From: SUG2458 sp963651465
GTDB taxonomy: Bacteria; Bacillota_I; Bacilli_A; RFN20; CAG-826
Reading direction: 5' to 3'
Length of the DNA: 64,000 nt
NCBI GenBank assembly: GCA_963651465.1
Contig: CAVJPS010000018.1
Coordinates: 1 to 64,000, forward strand
The stretch's first letter is position 1. Every line of letters begins with the position of its first letter. Positions 8,264 to 17,773 of this stretch are shown here, in pieces. Under the pieces are notes generated by a model. That model was not told the origin of the DNA. It did no database searches and saw only the letters and a list, made by a program, of their open reading frames with translations. Made by a program: the position numbers and the translations under genes.

Positions 8264-10471
8264 ATGAATTATAAAGAACTATTAAACAAAGAACAATATG
8301 AAGCAGTTACTACAAATAGCCAACATGTACGTGTTATTGCTGGTGCTGGGTCAGGTAAAACTCGTGTTCTTACTTATCGTATTTCATATTTAATAAATGA
8401 ATGTCATGTAGAACCTTGGAAGATTCTTGCAATTACTTTTACAAATAAAGTTGCAAACGAAATGAAACAACGTGTTTTAAAGATGAATCCAACTATTCCT
8501 ACTGATTTAAAAATTCAAACTTTCCATGCATTCTGTGCACGTGTTTTACGTGAAGATATAGACTCAATTGGATATAGTCGTAATTTCACAATTATCGATG
8601 ACGAAGATCAAGAAAAAATAATTAAAGATTTAGTTGCTGAAGATGGATATAAAAGAAATGATCCTATTGTACGTCAAACATTAAATTATATTTCTTATCA
8701 AAAAAACAAAGGCTTTTTTCCAGAAGATATAACTATTTCTTTTGAAAAATATCCTAATGAAAAAGACTGTTTAAAATATTATTCATTATATGAAGAAACT
8801 TTACGTCGTACCTTATGTTTAGATTTTGACGATTTATTATTTAAAACTGTTGTTTTATTACAAGAAAACGAAAGTATAAGAAATAAATGGCAAAGACGTA
8901 TTGACCATATTTTAGTTGATGAATTTCAAGATACTAACGATTTACAATATAAATTAATTAAATTATTAAAGAAACCAACTGCGACATTATTTGTTGTTGG
9001 TGATCCTGACCAAACAATTTATACATGGCGTGGTGCTAATGAAAAAATCATTATGGAAATTAGTGATGATTTTAAGATGGAAACTATAATTCTTGCTCAA
9101 AATTATCGTTCAACTAAAACAATTCTTGATACTGCTAATAAACTTATTTCATTTAATAAATATCGTGTTCCTAAAGACTTATATACTGATAATGAAGAAG
9201 GTTCTAATATTATTTCATATAGAGGTAATTCTAGTGAAGATGAAGCACGTTGGGTTATCGGACAAATTTTAAAAATCAAAGATACTTCTGTTGATGAATT
9301 TAAGTTTAGTGATGTTGCTCTTTTATATAGAGCATCTTATTTAACACTTCCTTTTGAAAAAGAATTAATGAAACATAGAATACCTTATCGAATTTATGGT
9401 GGAGTTCGTTTTTATCAAAGAAAAGAAATTAAAGATGTTCTTGCTTACTTTAAATTAATTGTTAATAAGAAAGATGATATTTCATTTTTACGTATTGTTA
9501 ATGTTCCAAAAAGAGGAATAGGTGAAGCAACTTTAGATATTTTAAAAAAAGAAGCTTTACAAAATAAAAGTTCTTTATATGAATATATTGAAAACATTAT
9601 TCCATCAAATTCTTCTTTAAAAGCTAAAGCTATTATATTATTACGTGAATTAATCAGTAATATTGATAAAGTACGTGACGAATTAAATCATAACGAAGAA
9701 GCATATTCTAGCGTATTAAAGAAATTTATTACTGATATAGGATATTATGATTATTTAGATGATGACGAAGATGATAAAGCAGATGAAAGAGTTGAAAACG
9801 TGAATGCTCTTTTTGATGATGTTATATCATTTATTAAAGAAAATCCTCAAAGTGGTTTTGAAGAATATTTACAGAATGTTTCTTTGCTAAGTGCTCAAGA
9901 TGATATGCAAGATGGTGATTTCGTTAATTTAATGACAATTCATACTGCAAAAGGTCTAGAATTTCCTAATGTTTTCTTAGTTGGACTTATGGAAGGAGTA
10001 TTCCCATCTCGTAGAACTGTTGAAGAAAGTATTAATGGTATAGAAGAAGAACGACGCTTATGTTATGTTGCAATGACTAGAGCAAAGAAAAAACTATATG
10101 TAACCTATAATGTTGGCTACAACTACACAATTCAAAGTAATACTACTGCATCACGTTTCATTAAAGAAGCTGGTTTATCGTTAGATAACTTAAAAGGATT
10201 TAATGTTATTAAAGACGAAGATGGTTTCCCTAAAGCAAGTATTTATGCTCCTAAGAAACCAGCAGGAGTTTCAGCTCCTAAACCGGTTCAAACTAATAAT
10301 ATTGAATGGAAAGTTAATGATATAGCTGAGCATGATACATTTGGTCGTGGTATAGTTAAAGTAGTTGATAAAACTTTAGTTACTATTGATTTTGAAAATC
10401 ATGGTTTAAAAACATTAGTTGGTAACCATATTAAATTACATAAAATTAATAAAGGAGGCTTTGATGCATGA
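8264..10471 (+). CDS. pcrA: ATP-dependent DNA helicase PcrA/UvrD
   Basis: 735 residues when started at ATG 8264, which has CAAGGTGAAG at proper spacing; upstream in-frame codons lack a ribosome site. The SF1A helicase motifs are all visible: Walker A AGAGSGKTRVL, motif II VDEFQDTN, motif III GDPDQTIYTWRGAN, motif V MTIHTAKGLEF and motif VI CYVAMTRAKK. The C-terminal Tudor-like PcrA tail is present (HDTFGRGIVKVV). It unwinds DNA in repair and replication-transcription conflict. Its TGA stop overlaps the ligA start by 4 nt, reproducing the pcrA-ligA operon of Bacillus. Confidence 0.95.
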   Translation: MNYKELLNKEQYEAVTTNSQHVRVIAGAGSGKTRVLTYRISYLINECHVEPWKILAITFTNKVANEMKQRVLKMNPTIPTDLKIQTFHAFCARVLREDIDSIGYSRNFTIIDDEDQEKIIKDLVAEDGYKRNDPIVRQTLNYISYQKNKGFFPEDITISFEKYPNEKDCLKYYSLYEETLRRTLCLDFDDLLFKTVVLLQENESIRNKWQRRIDHILVDEFQDTNDLQYKLIKLLKKPTATLFVVGDPDQTIYTWRGANEKIIMEISDDFKMETIILAQNYRSTKTILDTANKLISFNKYRVPKDLYTDNEEGSNIISYRGNSSEDEARWVIGQILKIKDTSVDEFKFSDVALLYRASYLTLPFEKELMKHRIPYRIYGGVRFYQRKEIKDVLAYFKLIVNKKDDISFLRIVNVPKRGIGEATLDILKKEALQNKSSLYEYIENIIPSNSSLKAKAIILLRELISNIDKVRDELNHNEEAYSSVLKKFITDIGYYDYLDDDEDDKADERVENVNALFDDVISFIKENPQSGFEEYLQNVSLLSAQDDMQDGDFVNLMTIHTAKGLEFPNVFLVGLMEGVFPSRRTVEESINGIEEERRLCYVAMTRAKKKLYVTYNVGYNYTIQSNTTASRFIKEAGLSLDNLKGFNVIKDEDGFPKASIYAPKKPAGVSAPKPVQTNNIEWKVNDIAEHDTFGRGIVKVVDKTLVTIDFENHGLKTLVGNHIKLHKINKGGFDA

Positions 10472-12465
10472 ACGAATTAGAACAAAGAGTCAAAGAAATT
10501 ACTAAGACTTTAGAGCGTTATAATTATGAATATTATGTTTTAGATAATCCTTCTGCAAGTGATGCTGAATACGATCGCTTAATGCAAGAATTGATTTTAA
10601 TTGAAACTGAGCATCCTGAATTAAAACTACCAACTTCCCCTACTCAACGTGTCGGTGGTACAGTTGTTAGTGAATTTGAAAAAGTAACCCATAAAAGATT
10701 AATGCTTTCGTTAGCTAACGCTTTTAACGATGATGATTTACGTGACTTTGATCGTAAAGTCCGTGATGCTACTGGATTAAAAGAAGTTCAATATATGGCT
10801 GAAATGAAAATCGATGGTTTAGCTATGAGTTTAGATTATGTCGATGGTAGATTAAATTATGCAGCAACTCGTGGTGATGGTAATATTGGTGAAAACGTCA
10901 CAAGTAATGTTATAACTATTAAATCTATTCCATTAAATATTGATACTAATTTACCATTTGAAGTTCGTGGTGAAGTTTATATGCCAAAAGCTTCATTAGA
11001 AAAAATCAATAAAAAGCGTAAAGAAAATGGTGAACCATTACTTGCTAATGCTCGTAATGGGGCTGCAGGTTCTATTCGTCAATTAGATAGTTCTATTGCA
11101 GCATCTCGTGGACTTGAAGCATATTGGTATTACTTTGTTAACGCAAGAGAATTTGATATTAAACTTCATAGCGATGCTTTATTATATTGCGATAAACTTG
11201 GCTTTAGAACAAACCCAGAGAGACGTTTATGTAATGGTATTGAAGAAGTTTTAAAATATATTGAAGAATATACAATTAAAAGACCAACTTTAGATTACGA
11301 TATTGATGGTATCGTAATTAAAGTTAACGATATGACTTTATATGATAAAATCGGTTATACTGCCAAAACTCCTAAGTGGGCGATTGCTTATAAATTCCCA
11401 CCAGAAGTTGTTACTACAAAATTAAAAGATATTATTTTTACAGTAGGACGTACTGGAAAAATTACACCAAATGCAGTTTTAGATCCTGTTAGAGTACAAG
11501 GGTCAATGATACAAAGAGCTACATTACATAATGAAGATTTCGTTATGGAAAAAGATTTGCGTATTGGTGATATTGTTGCTTTACGTAAAGCTGGAGATGT
11601 TATTCCAGAAGTAGTTTATGCTTGTAAAGAAAAGCGTACTGGTGAAGAAGTACCTTTTAAAATGATTGATAAGTGTCCAATATGTGGAACACCTTTAATT
11701 CGTAAAGACGCAATGCATTTCTGTCCAAATGAAAATTGTGATGCAAGACACATTGAAGGTTTAATCCATTTTGCATCTAAAGACGCAATGGATATAGAAG
11801 GTTTAGGAGAAAAAGTAGTTGAAATTTTCTTTAACCAAGAATTTATTCATAAAATAACTGATATATATAAATTATATAATTATCGTGATGAATTAATTAA
11901 TATGGATGGATTTTCATATAAGAGTGTTGATTCATTGTTTGACGCTATTGAAAAATCAAAAAATAATTCTTTAGAAAAATTATTATTCGGTTTAGGTATT
12001 AAAGAAGTAGGTGCTAAGACTGCTAAAATCTTAGCAAAGACATTTAAAAACCTAGATGCTTTCTTTACTTTAAGTATTGATGATTTATTAAGTGTAAAAG
12101 ATATTGGTGAAGTTAGTGCTAAATCGATATATAATTATTTCCATAGTGAAGCAAATATTAGTTTACTTGCAGAACTTAAATTACTTGGACTTAATTTTGA
12201 ATATTTAGGTCAAACAGGTTTTAATGGAGATAGTTATTTCAGTGGTAAAACATGTGTTTTAACTGGAACATTACAATCAATGGGACGTAAAGAAGCAACT
12301 GAACTTCTTGAAAACTTAGGTGCTAAAGTTACTGGATCAGTTTCTAAATCAACTGATATTGTTATTTTTGGTATAGAAGCAGGAAGTAAACTTACTAAAG
12401 CCCAAGAATTAGGTGTTCAAACTATGGATGAAGAAATCTTCTTACAAATGATTAATAAGAAGTAG
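10468..12465 (+). CDS. ligA: NAD+-dependent DNA ligase LigA
   Basis: 665 residues, the family length. It seals nicks in replication and repair using NAD+. The domain Ia NAD+-binding region (YNYEYYVLDNPSASDAEYD) comes first, then the adenylation motif with catalytic Lys114 (EMKIDGLAM), the OB fold, a four-cysteine zinc finger (CPICG ... CPNENC), helix-hairpin-helix repeats, and a C-terminal BRCT domain beginning FSGKTCVLTGTL. The start overlaps the pcrA stop. gatC follows 13 bp downstream. Confidence 0.97.
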   Translation: MNELEQRVKEITKTLERYNYEYYVLDNPSASDAEYDRLMQELILIETEHPELKLPTSPTQRVGGTVVSEFEKVTHKRLMLSLANAFNDDDLRDFDRKVRDATGLKEVQYMAEMKIDGLAMSLDYVDGRLNYAATRGDGNIGENVTSNVITIKSIPLNIDTNLPFEVRGEVYMPKASLEKINKKRKENGEPLLANARNGAAGSIRQLDSSIAASRGLEAYWYYFVNAREFDIKLHSDALLYCDKLGFRTNPERRLCNGIEEVLKYIEEYTIKRPTLDYDIDGIVIKVNDMTLYDKIGYTAKTPKWAIAYKFPPEVVTTKLKDIIFTVGRTGKITPNAVLDPVRVQGSMIQRATLHNEDFVMEKDLRIGDIVALRKAGDVIPEVVYACKEKRTGEEVPFKMIDKCPICGTPLIRKDAMHFCPNENCDARHIEGLIHFASKDAMDIEGLGEKVVEIFFNQEFIHKITDIYKLYNYRDELINMDGFSYKSVDSLFDAIEKSKNNSLEKLLFGLGIKEVGAKTAKILAKTFKNLDAFFTLSIDDLLSVKDIGEVSAKSIYNYFHSEANISLLAELKLLGLNFEYLGQTGFNGDSYFSGKTCVLTGTLQSMGRKEATELLENLGAKVTGSVSKSTDIVIFGIEAGSKLTKAQELGVQTMDEEIFLQMINKK

Positions 12466-12478
12466 AAAGGATACATTT

Positions 12479-12772
12479 ATGATAGAACTTACAGAAGAAA
12501 TATTACGTAAATGTGCAAATGGTTTAATGTTTACAATGACAGATGAGCAATATAGCCTTATCCTTGATGATTTTAATGTAACATTAGATCAACTTAAATT
12601 AATATCAGATTTAGATATTGAAAATGTCGAACCTATGACATTCCCTTTTGAATGTTATACCGATTTTTTAAGAGATGACGAAGATACTAAGACAATTAGT
12701 AGAGAAGACGCTCTTAAAAACGCAAAAGATATTGTTGACGATCAAATTCGTCTTCCAAAGGTGGTGGGTTAA
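12479..12772 (+). CDS. gatC: Aspartyl/glutamyl-tRNA amidotransferase subunit C
   Basis: 97 residues. GatC is the small stabilising subunit that wraps around GatA in the amidotransferase converting Glu-tRNA(Gln) (and Asp-tRNA(Asn)) to the amide. The conserved region LDIENVEPMTFPFE corresponds to the family's 'D...V.PM..P' motif. AAAGG precedes the ATG, and gatA starts 2 bp after the stop. The order gatCAB is standard for Firmicutes. Confidence 0.9.
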   Translation: MIELTEEILRKCANGLMFTMTDEQYSLILDDFNVTLDQLKLISDLDIENVEPMTFPFECYTDFLRDDEDTKTISREDALKNAKDIVDDQIRLPKVVG

Positions 12773-12774
12773 TA

Positions 12775-14235
12775 ATGGATTACTTATCACTTTCATTAGT
12801 AGATTTACATAAAGCATTAGTTAATAAAGAAGTAACTCCTTTAGAATTAACTAAACAAGCTTTAAAAGAATTACACGAAAATAAAGATAACGCTGTTGAA
12901 ACATTTAATGATGAAGAAGCTTTAAATATAGCTTCATCATTATTAGAACCTGAAGTAGATAATTTATTCTGGGGTGTCCCAGTTGCTGTTAAAGATAATA
13001 TTGCTACTAAAGGCTTATTAACTACAGCTTCAAGTGAAATTTTAAAAGACTACGTTCCAGTATTTGATGCTACAGTTGTTAAGAAATTAAAAGATGCTCA
13101 TGCAATTATTATTGCAAAAACCACTCTTGATGAACTTGCAATGGGTGGTACAGGTACAAGTGGTCATAAAGGTATCACGTATAACCCTTGGGATGCTAGC
13201 CACAAGCTTCAAGTTGGTGGTTCATCTTGTGGTAGTGCTGCTGTTGTTGCAGCTGGTATTGTTCCTTTCGCTTTAGGTTCTGATACTGGTGACTCAATTC
13301 GTAAGCCAGCTTCATATGCTGCTTTAGTTGGTATGAAGCCAACCTGGTCACGTATTTCACGTTTTGGTTTATTTCCATTTGCATGTTCTCTAGATCATGT
13401 TGGCTATTTTACAAGAACTGTTGAGGATAGTGCTATTGCATTAAATCTTTTAGCAGGTCGTGACGATATGGATTCAACATCATCAACAAAACCTGTTGAT
13501 GATTATAAAGCTTTATTAAATGAATCAATTAAAGGTAAGAAGATTGCTGTTATTGATGAAATAGTAGATTCAATTACTAATAAATATATTGTTGATGAAT
13601 TTAATAAAACACTTGATTTACTTGCTGAAGAAGGTGCAGTTATTAATCATGTTTCGATGGATAAGAATTTATTAAGAGCTATTCTTCCTACATATATGAT
13701 TATTTCTAACTGTGAAGCTACATCTAATAACGCAGCTTTAGATGGTGTTAAATATGGACCTCGTCATGGTGGTAATACATATGAAGAAGTTATGATTAAC
13801 GCTCGTACTCAAGGATTTGGTCCTAAAATCAAACGTCGTTTTGTTATTGGATCATTCTCATTATTAAAAGAAAATCAACATGATTTATTAATTCGCGCTC
13901 AAAAAACAAGAAGAGTTATTGTTAATAAAGTAAATGAAATTTTAGCTAATAACGATATTATTTATTTACCAGCAGCTCCTTCAACTGCTCATCCAATTAA
14001 CTTTAGTTGTGATGAAATGTCAGATGAATACTTAATTGCTGATAACCATATGGCGTTAGGTAACTTTGCTGGTTTACCTTCTATTACTTTACCAATTGGA
14101 TTTGAAAATAATATGCCTTTTGGTGCTAACTTTATGGGTAAAGCATTTGCAGAACAAGAAGTTTTCCAAATTGCGAATGCTTTAGAAAAGAAGTTAAATT
14201 ATAAAAATATTAGTGTAAAGAAGGTGACTAAATAA
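12775..14235 (+). CDS. gatA: Aspartyl/glutamyl-tRNA amidotransferase subunit A
   Basis: 486 residues. This amidase-signature enzyme releases ammonia from glutamine and passes it to GatB. The Ser-cisSer-Lys triad can be placed at Lys73 (GVPVAVKDNI), the serines of GGSSCGSA (148-155) and Ser174 (GSDTGDS). Two family glycines are changed: GGSSGGSA reads GGSSCGSA, and GSDTGGS reads GSDTGDS. All catalytic side chains remain, so activity is expected. Its stop overlaps the gatB start (taATG). Confidence 0.95.
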   Translation: MDYLSLSLVDLHKALVNKEVTPLELTKQALKELHENKDNAVETFNDEEALNIASSLLEPEVDNLFWGVPVAVKDNIATKGLLTTASSEILKDYVPVFDATVVKKLKDAHAIIIAKTTLDELAMGGTGTSGHKGITYNPWDASHKLQVGGSSCGSAAVVAAGIVPFALGSDTGDSIRKPASYAALVGMKPTWSRISRFGLFPFACSLDHVGYFTRTVEDSAIALNLLAGRDDMDSTSSTKPVDDYKALLNESIKGKKIAVIDEIVDSITNKYIVDEFNKTLDLLAEEGAVINHVSMDKNLLRAILPTYMIISNCEATSNNAALDGVKYGPRHGGNTYEEVMINARTQGFGPKIKRRFVIGSFSLLKENQHDLLIRAQKTRRVIVNKVNEILANNDIIYLPAAPSTAHPINFSCDEMSDEYLIADNHMALGNFAGLPSITLPIGFENNMPFGANFMGKAFAEQEVFQIANALEKKLNYKNISVKKVTK

Positions 14236-15662
14236 TGAATTTTGAAGCAATTATTGGTTTAGAAATCCACGTTGAAATGAAAACAAAATCTAAAATGTTT
14301 TCACCCGCTCCAAATAATTTTGGTAGTGACGTAAACACTAATGTTCATTATTTAGATTTTGCTTTTCCTGGTACATTACCAGTTGTTAATAAACAAGCAG
14401 TAATTAATGCAATTCGTGTTTGTAATGCTTTACATATGAATATTGATCAAGAAATTTGGTTTGACCGTAAAAACTATTTCTATAGTGATTTACCTAAAGG
14501 TTTCCAAATTACTCAACAAGCTCGTCCTATTGGTAGTGATGGCTATGTCGAACTTAAAACTTCCAAAGGTTTAAAACGTATTAATATTGAACGTTTACAT
14601 ATGGAAGAAGATACTTGTAAACAATTACACTTAGCTGAATATACATTACTTGACTATAACCGTGCAGGTACTCCACTTGTTGAAATTGTTTCTCGACCAG
14701 AAATTAGAACTGGTGAAGAAGCTCGTTTATATGTTGAAATGATTCGTTCAATTGTTGTCTTTAGTGACGTTTCTGACGGTAAAATGGAAGAAGGTTCATT
14801 ACGTTGTGACGTTAATGTTTCAATACGTCCAGTTGGTAGTGAAAAATTTGGTACTAAAGTTGAAATTAAAAACCTTAACTCAACTTCTAATGTTGAAAAG
14901 GCTATTGATTTTGAAATTGCTCGTCAAGAAAAGCTTATTCTTTCTGGCGGAGTTGTTGAACAAGAAACTCGTCGTTTTGATGAAGCAAAGAAAGAAACTG
15001 TCTTAATGCGTAAGAAAACAGATGCAGCGGATTATAAATATTTTACTGAACCAAATATTACTCCAATACGTTTAAGTGATAAATTTGTTGCTGACGCAAT
15101 TGCATCTTGTCCTGAACTTGCAAGTGCAAAAGAAAATCGTTACTTAAATGAATTAGGATTAAGTGAATATGATGCATCAATTCTTTTACAAGATAAAGAT
15201 GTTTCTGAATATTTTGATGAAGCATGTAAAGGAACTACATGTTACAAATTATTATGTAACTGGGTAATGGTTGATGTTACTTCTTACATTAATAAAGAAC
15301 TTATTAATATTAAGAAATTTAATGTTAAACCTCTTTCGTTAGCTAAATTAGTTAATATGGTTGATAAAGGAAGTATTTCTTCTAAACAAGCCCGTCAAGT
15401 GTTTGAAAAAATGATCGAAACTGGTGAAGAAGCAGATAAGATTGCTGAATCATTAAATATGACTCAATTAAGTGATGAAAGTGCAATCTTAGCATTAGTT
15501 AATGATGTACTTAATGAAAATCCTCAATCTATTGAGGATTATAAAGCTGGTAAAGATAGAGCTGTTGGTTTCTTAGTTGGTATGGTAATGAAGAAATCAC
15601 ATGGTAAAGCAAATCCGGCTTTAACTTCCAAACTTATTGTAAGTGAACTTAAAAAACGTTAA
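14235..15662 (+). CDS. gatB: Aspartyl/glutamyl-tRNA amidotransferase subunit B
   Basis: 475 residues. GatB phosphorylates and amidates the tRNA-linked Glu or Asp. The N-terminal signature EAIIGLEIHVEMKTKSKMF is clear, as are DLPKGFQITQ, HMEEDTCKQLH (cradle-domain) and DYNRAGTPLVEIVS. The C-terminal YqeY-like tRNA-binding tail ends with VGFLVGMVMKKSHGKANP. It closes the pcrA-ligA-gatCAB run and is followed by a strong terminator. Confidence 0.96.
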   Translation: MNFEAIIGLEIHVEMKTKSKMFSPAPNNFGSDVNTNVHYLDFAFPGTLPVVNKQAVINAIRVCNALHMNIDQEIWFDRKNYFYSDLPKGFQITQQARPIGSDGYVELKTSKGLKRINIERLHMEEDTCKQLHLAEYTLLDYNRAGTPLVEIVSRPEIRTGEEARLYVEMIRSIVVFSDVSDGKMEEGSLRCDVNVSIRPVGSEKFGTKVEIKNLNSTSNVEKAIDFEIARQEKLILSGGVVEQETRRFDEAKKETVLMRKKTDAADYKYFTEPNITPIRLSDKFVADAIASCPELASAKENRYLNELGLSEYDASILLQDKDVSEYFDEACKGTTCYKLLCNWVMVDVTSYINKELINIKKFNVKPLSLAKLVNMVDKGSISSKQARQVFEKMIETGEEADKIAESLNMTQLSDESAILALVNDVLNENPQSIEDYKAGKDRAVGFLVGMVMKKSHGKANPALTSKLIVSELKKR

Positions 15663-15668
15663 CCTATT

Positions 15669-15707
15669 GTCTTTTATGAGAGTAATATCTCGTAAAAGAC
15701 TTTTTTT
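15669..15707 (+). terminator. Terminator after gatB
   Basis: 13-bp stem GTCTTTTATGAGA / TCTCGTAAAAGAC with a 6-nt loop and seven T. Nearly the same stem recurs after the DUF1836 gene at 31995-32032. Confidence 0.9.
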
Positions 15708-15720
15708 ATTATTTAAGCAT

Positions 15721-15775
15721 AAAAAAAGACGGAAGACTTTATAAACTTATTAGAGTTTATTTGGCCTATCGTCTT
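15721..15775 (-). terminator. Terminator of the minus-strand DUF2075 gene
   Basis: Outer stem AAGACG / CGTCTT (15726-15731, 15770-15775) encloses an inner perfect stem ATAAACT / AGTTTAT; seven T follow on the minus strand (A run 15721-15727). It belongs to the gene ending at 15797. Part of its sequence (GAAGACTTTATA) recurs in the terminator-like hairpin at 23225-23249. Confidence 0.75.
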
Positions 15776-15796
15776 ATATTTTTATATTAGTTCTGT

Positions 15797-17527
15797 TTAT
15801 TGGATAATTAAACTTCTAATATAATCTCTTAAATTTTTATCAACCGCATAAATATAAGTGCCATATATTCCACGTGTTAATAAAACAATATATGCATTAA
15901 TAATATTTTCTATTGTTTCTTGTTCAGTCTTACCTTTTGAATATGTATCATTGAATTTAGAAATATCAAATTCAATCTTTTTAGTTACGGGATTATATTT
16001 AATATCATTACCTAAAATAACACCTGCAAAATTTAAATCGTATCCCTGGCATACATATATACAACCAACTCTATCTAAGTATTGATCATCAGTTATAAAT
16101 CTAGAATCATTAAAAGATTCATTCCATCTATATTTGTGCCCATCAATTATAAAATCATAATCAATTACTTTACTGGATTTATCACGTGCTTGCATTTTTT
16201 GTTCAAAGGATTTACCTGCAAGTACCCTACATAATCCTTGATATTCTTTATTTTTAAGTTTGATTTGATCAAACATTTCTTCAACATTATCAAATACTTT
16301 TAAATCATATTCATCAGTTAAAGTATATTTTTTAGGATTATCTTCGAATATTTGTTTAATAAAATCAATGTATTCATTTCCACCTTTAACTCTTAATTGA
16401 GAATTAAGGTAATAATTATAACAACCAGTTTCATTTTTTATCTTATCAAAATCAGAAGATAAAACGTCTGATTCTTTAACTGTTTGATTTGAATCATAAA
16501 ATAAGATTAACATGTTATTAGATTGTAACCTTACCCAATCTAATTCTGTGCCTTCAGTTTCTGGTAAACCAACGGCAATATTACCTTTTTTGTGTTCACC
16601 ATAATTTGCAAGTTTATTATATCTTTTAAGTCTATGTGCTTCATCTACAATTAAAATATCATATTTTTGTTTTGTAGCTTCTTTAGGAGATATTACATCA
16701 ATATTCTTAAGTTCTTTTATAGATTTAAATAACTTCTTAACCGTTTCTTTAAAAGAAGGAACAGGTTCAACAAACCCTATTGCTTTGTTACCTATTTCTT
16801 TTATCTTTTTGATTAATGAATGTTGATGAGCAAAATTATCTTCATCATATTGATGATCATCATCGGTTGTATCATAATTAACATTCATTATATTAACTAA
16901 TAAATTAACAAAATATATAGCTACTAGTGTTTTACCTGTACCTGCACCACCATTAACTACTACATTTGCGTGTTTATCGGAGTTCATTACTTCAATGTAG
17001 TTATTAAGTAAGTCTTCTACTAATTCATATTGAGTTGCTGTTAATTGTTTAAATGGAGAATATTTAAATATTTCCATATTTTGTACTTCAAATAAATCAT
17101 GATCGACCAAATTAAGATTTCTTAATTTTTTCCAAATATCTGTAAAACAATCTTGATATTTAGATCTTTGATAATAATTATGTGATTTGGATTGACCACC
17201 ATTACCATTTTGAAGAACAAACTTTCCATCTGCGTGCATATGAGTAATAAGCATATTTTCAATATCTAAGATTGCAGATTTATTAAAAGCATCAGATGAC
17301 ATTAAAGATATTTCGGTTAGATTCTTTCTTTCGGGATTTTCTGAATGTTGTTTCATTCTATTATAAGCGTTTTGAGTTTCACCTACGTAAGCTTCTTTTT
17401 CTCCAGATAAAATATAAACAACAGGCCAGTCTTCTCCCTTGTTTGATTCTTTAATAGTATTTATACCATTTGCATCAAATGGAAATTGTTTGATTTTAGT
17501 TCCAAATGTATTTGTTGTTTCTTCCAT
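15797..17527 (-). CDS. GIY-YIG nuclease fused to DUF2075 P-loop ATPase/helicase
   Basis: 576 residues. An N-terminal GIY-YIG domain is seen at about 35-100: VVYIL (36-40), YVGET (47-51), a downstream Arg in NAYNRMKQH and a Glu in the ILDIENMLI helix. A DUF2075 ATPase domain fills the rest: Walker A GGAGTGKT (193-200), Walker B ILIVDEAHRL (291-300), and a helicase-like C-terminal motif LLTRGIYGTYIYAVD (549-563). Such proteins are annotated as DNA-acting helicase/nucleases and often sit near restriction systems. Here it lies 246 bp downstream of, and on the same strand as, the restriction operon. AAAAAGGAGAG precedes its ATG. An accessory anti-phage role is inference. Confidence 0.8.
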   Translation of the reverse strand: MEETTNTFGTKIKQFPFDANGINTIKESNKGEDWPVVYILSGEKEAYVGETQNAYNRMKQHSENPERKNLTEISLMSSDAFNKSAILDIENMLITHMHADGKFVLQNGNGGQSKSHNYYQRSKYQDCFTDIWKKLRNLNLVDHDLFEVQNMEIFKYSPFKQLTATQYELVEDLLNNYIEVMNSDKHANVVVNGGAGTGKTLVAIYFVNLLVNIMNVNYDTTDDDHQYDEDNFAHQHSLIKKIKEIGNKAIGFVEPVPSFKETVKKLFKSIKELKNIDVISPKEATKQKYDILIVDEAHRLKRYNKLANYGEHKKGNIAVGLPETEGTELDWVRLQSNNMLILFYDSNQTVKESDVLSSDFDKIKNETGCYNYYLNSQLRVKGGNEYIDFIKQIFEDNPKKYTLTDEYDLKVFDNVEEMFDQIKLKNKEYQGLCRVLAGKSFEQKMQARDKSSKVIDYDFIIDGHKYRWNESFNDSRFITDDQYLDRVGCIYVCQGYDLNFAGVILGNDIKYNPVTKKIEFDISKFNDTYSKGKTEQETIENIINAYIVLLTRGIYGTYIYAVDKNLRDYIRSLIIQ

Positions 17528-17578
17528 AATTAAAACTCTCCTTTTTTATGTTTCACTATTATTTTATTATTTAATGGC

Positions 17579-17640
17579 GAGCATCAATAAACCATTTTTT
17601 CTCATAACATTTAGGTTGATTTGTATTATTATTAATGCTC
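17579..17640. other. Inverted repeat in the 246-bp gap between two minus-strand genes
   Basis: GAGCATCAATAA (17579-17590) and TTATTAATGCTC (17629-17640) pair at 11 of 12 positions, with a G-U-capable mismatch, around a 38-nt loop. On the minus strand this lies in the leader of the GIY-YIG/DUF2075 gene, roughly 50 nt before its ATG, so it may form an RNA stem-loop there. No T tract follows, so it is not an intrinsic terminator. Apart from this and an AT-rich likely promoter I see nothing else between 17528 and 17773. Confidence 0.45.
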
Positions 17641-17773
17641 TTACTTAAACTTTAAATTTCAACTATATAATAGAAAAAAATACAAAAAGCCTATTAAGTA
17701 TTTTTCACTATTTTATGTGTTTATATGATTATTTAACCACTGAATTAAATAATATTAAATTGAGAAACAAGAT

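Noticed and set aside
13094..13384. Short frames on both strands inside gatA
   Set aside because: They are shadows of the conserved gatA coding sequence without ribosome sites.
17439..17648. Plus-strand 69-residue hydrophobic frame
   Set aside because: Overlaps the start of the DUF2075 gene on the other strand and continues into AT-rich leader; typical spurious frame.
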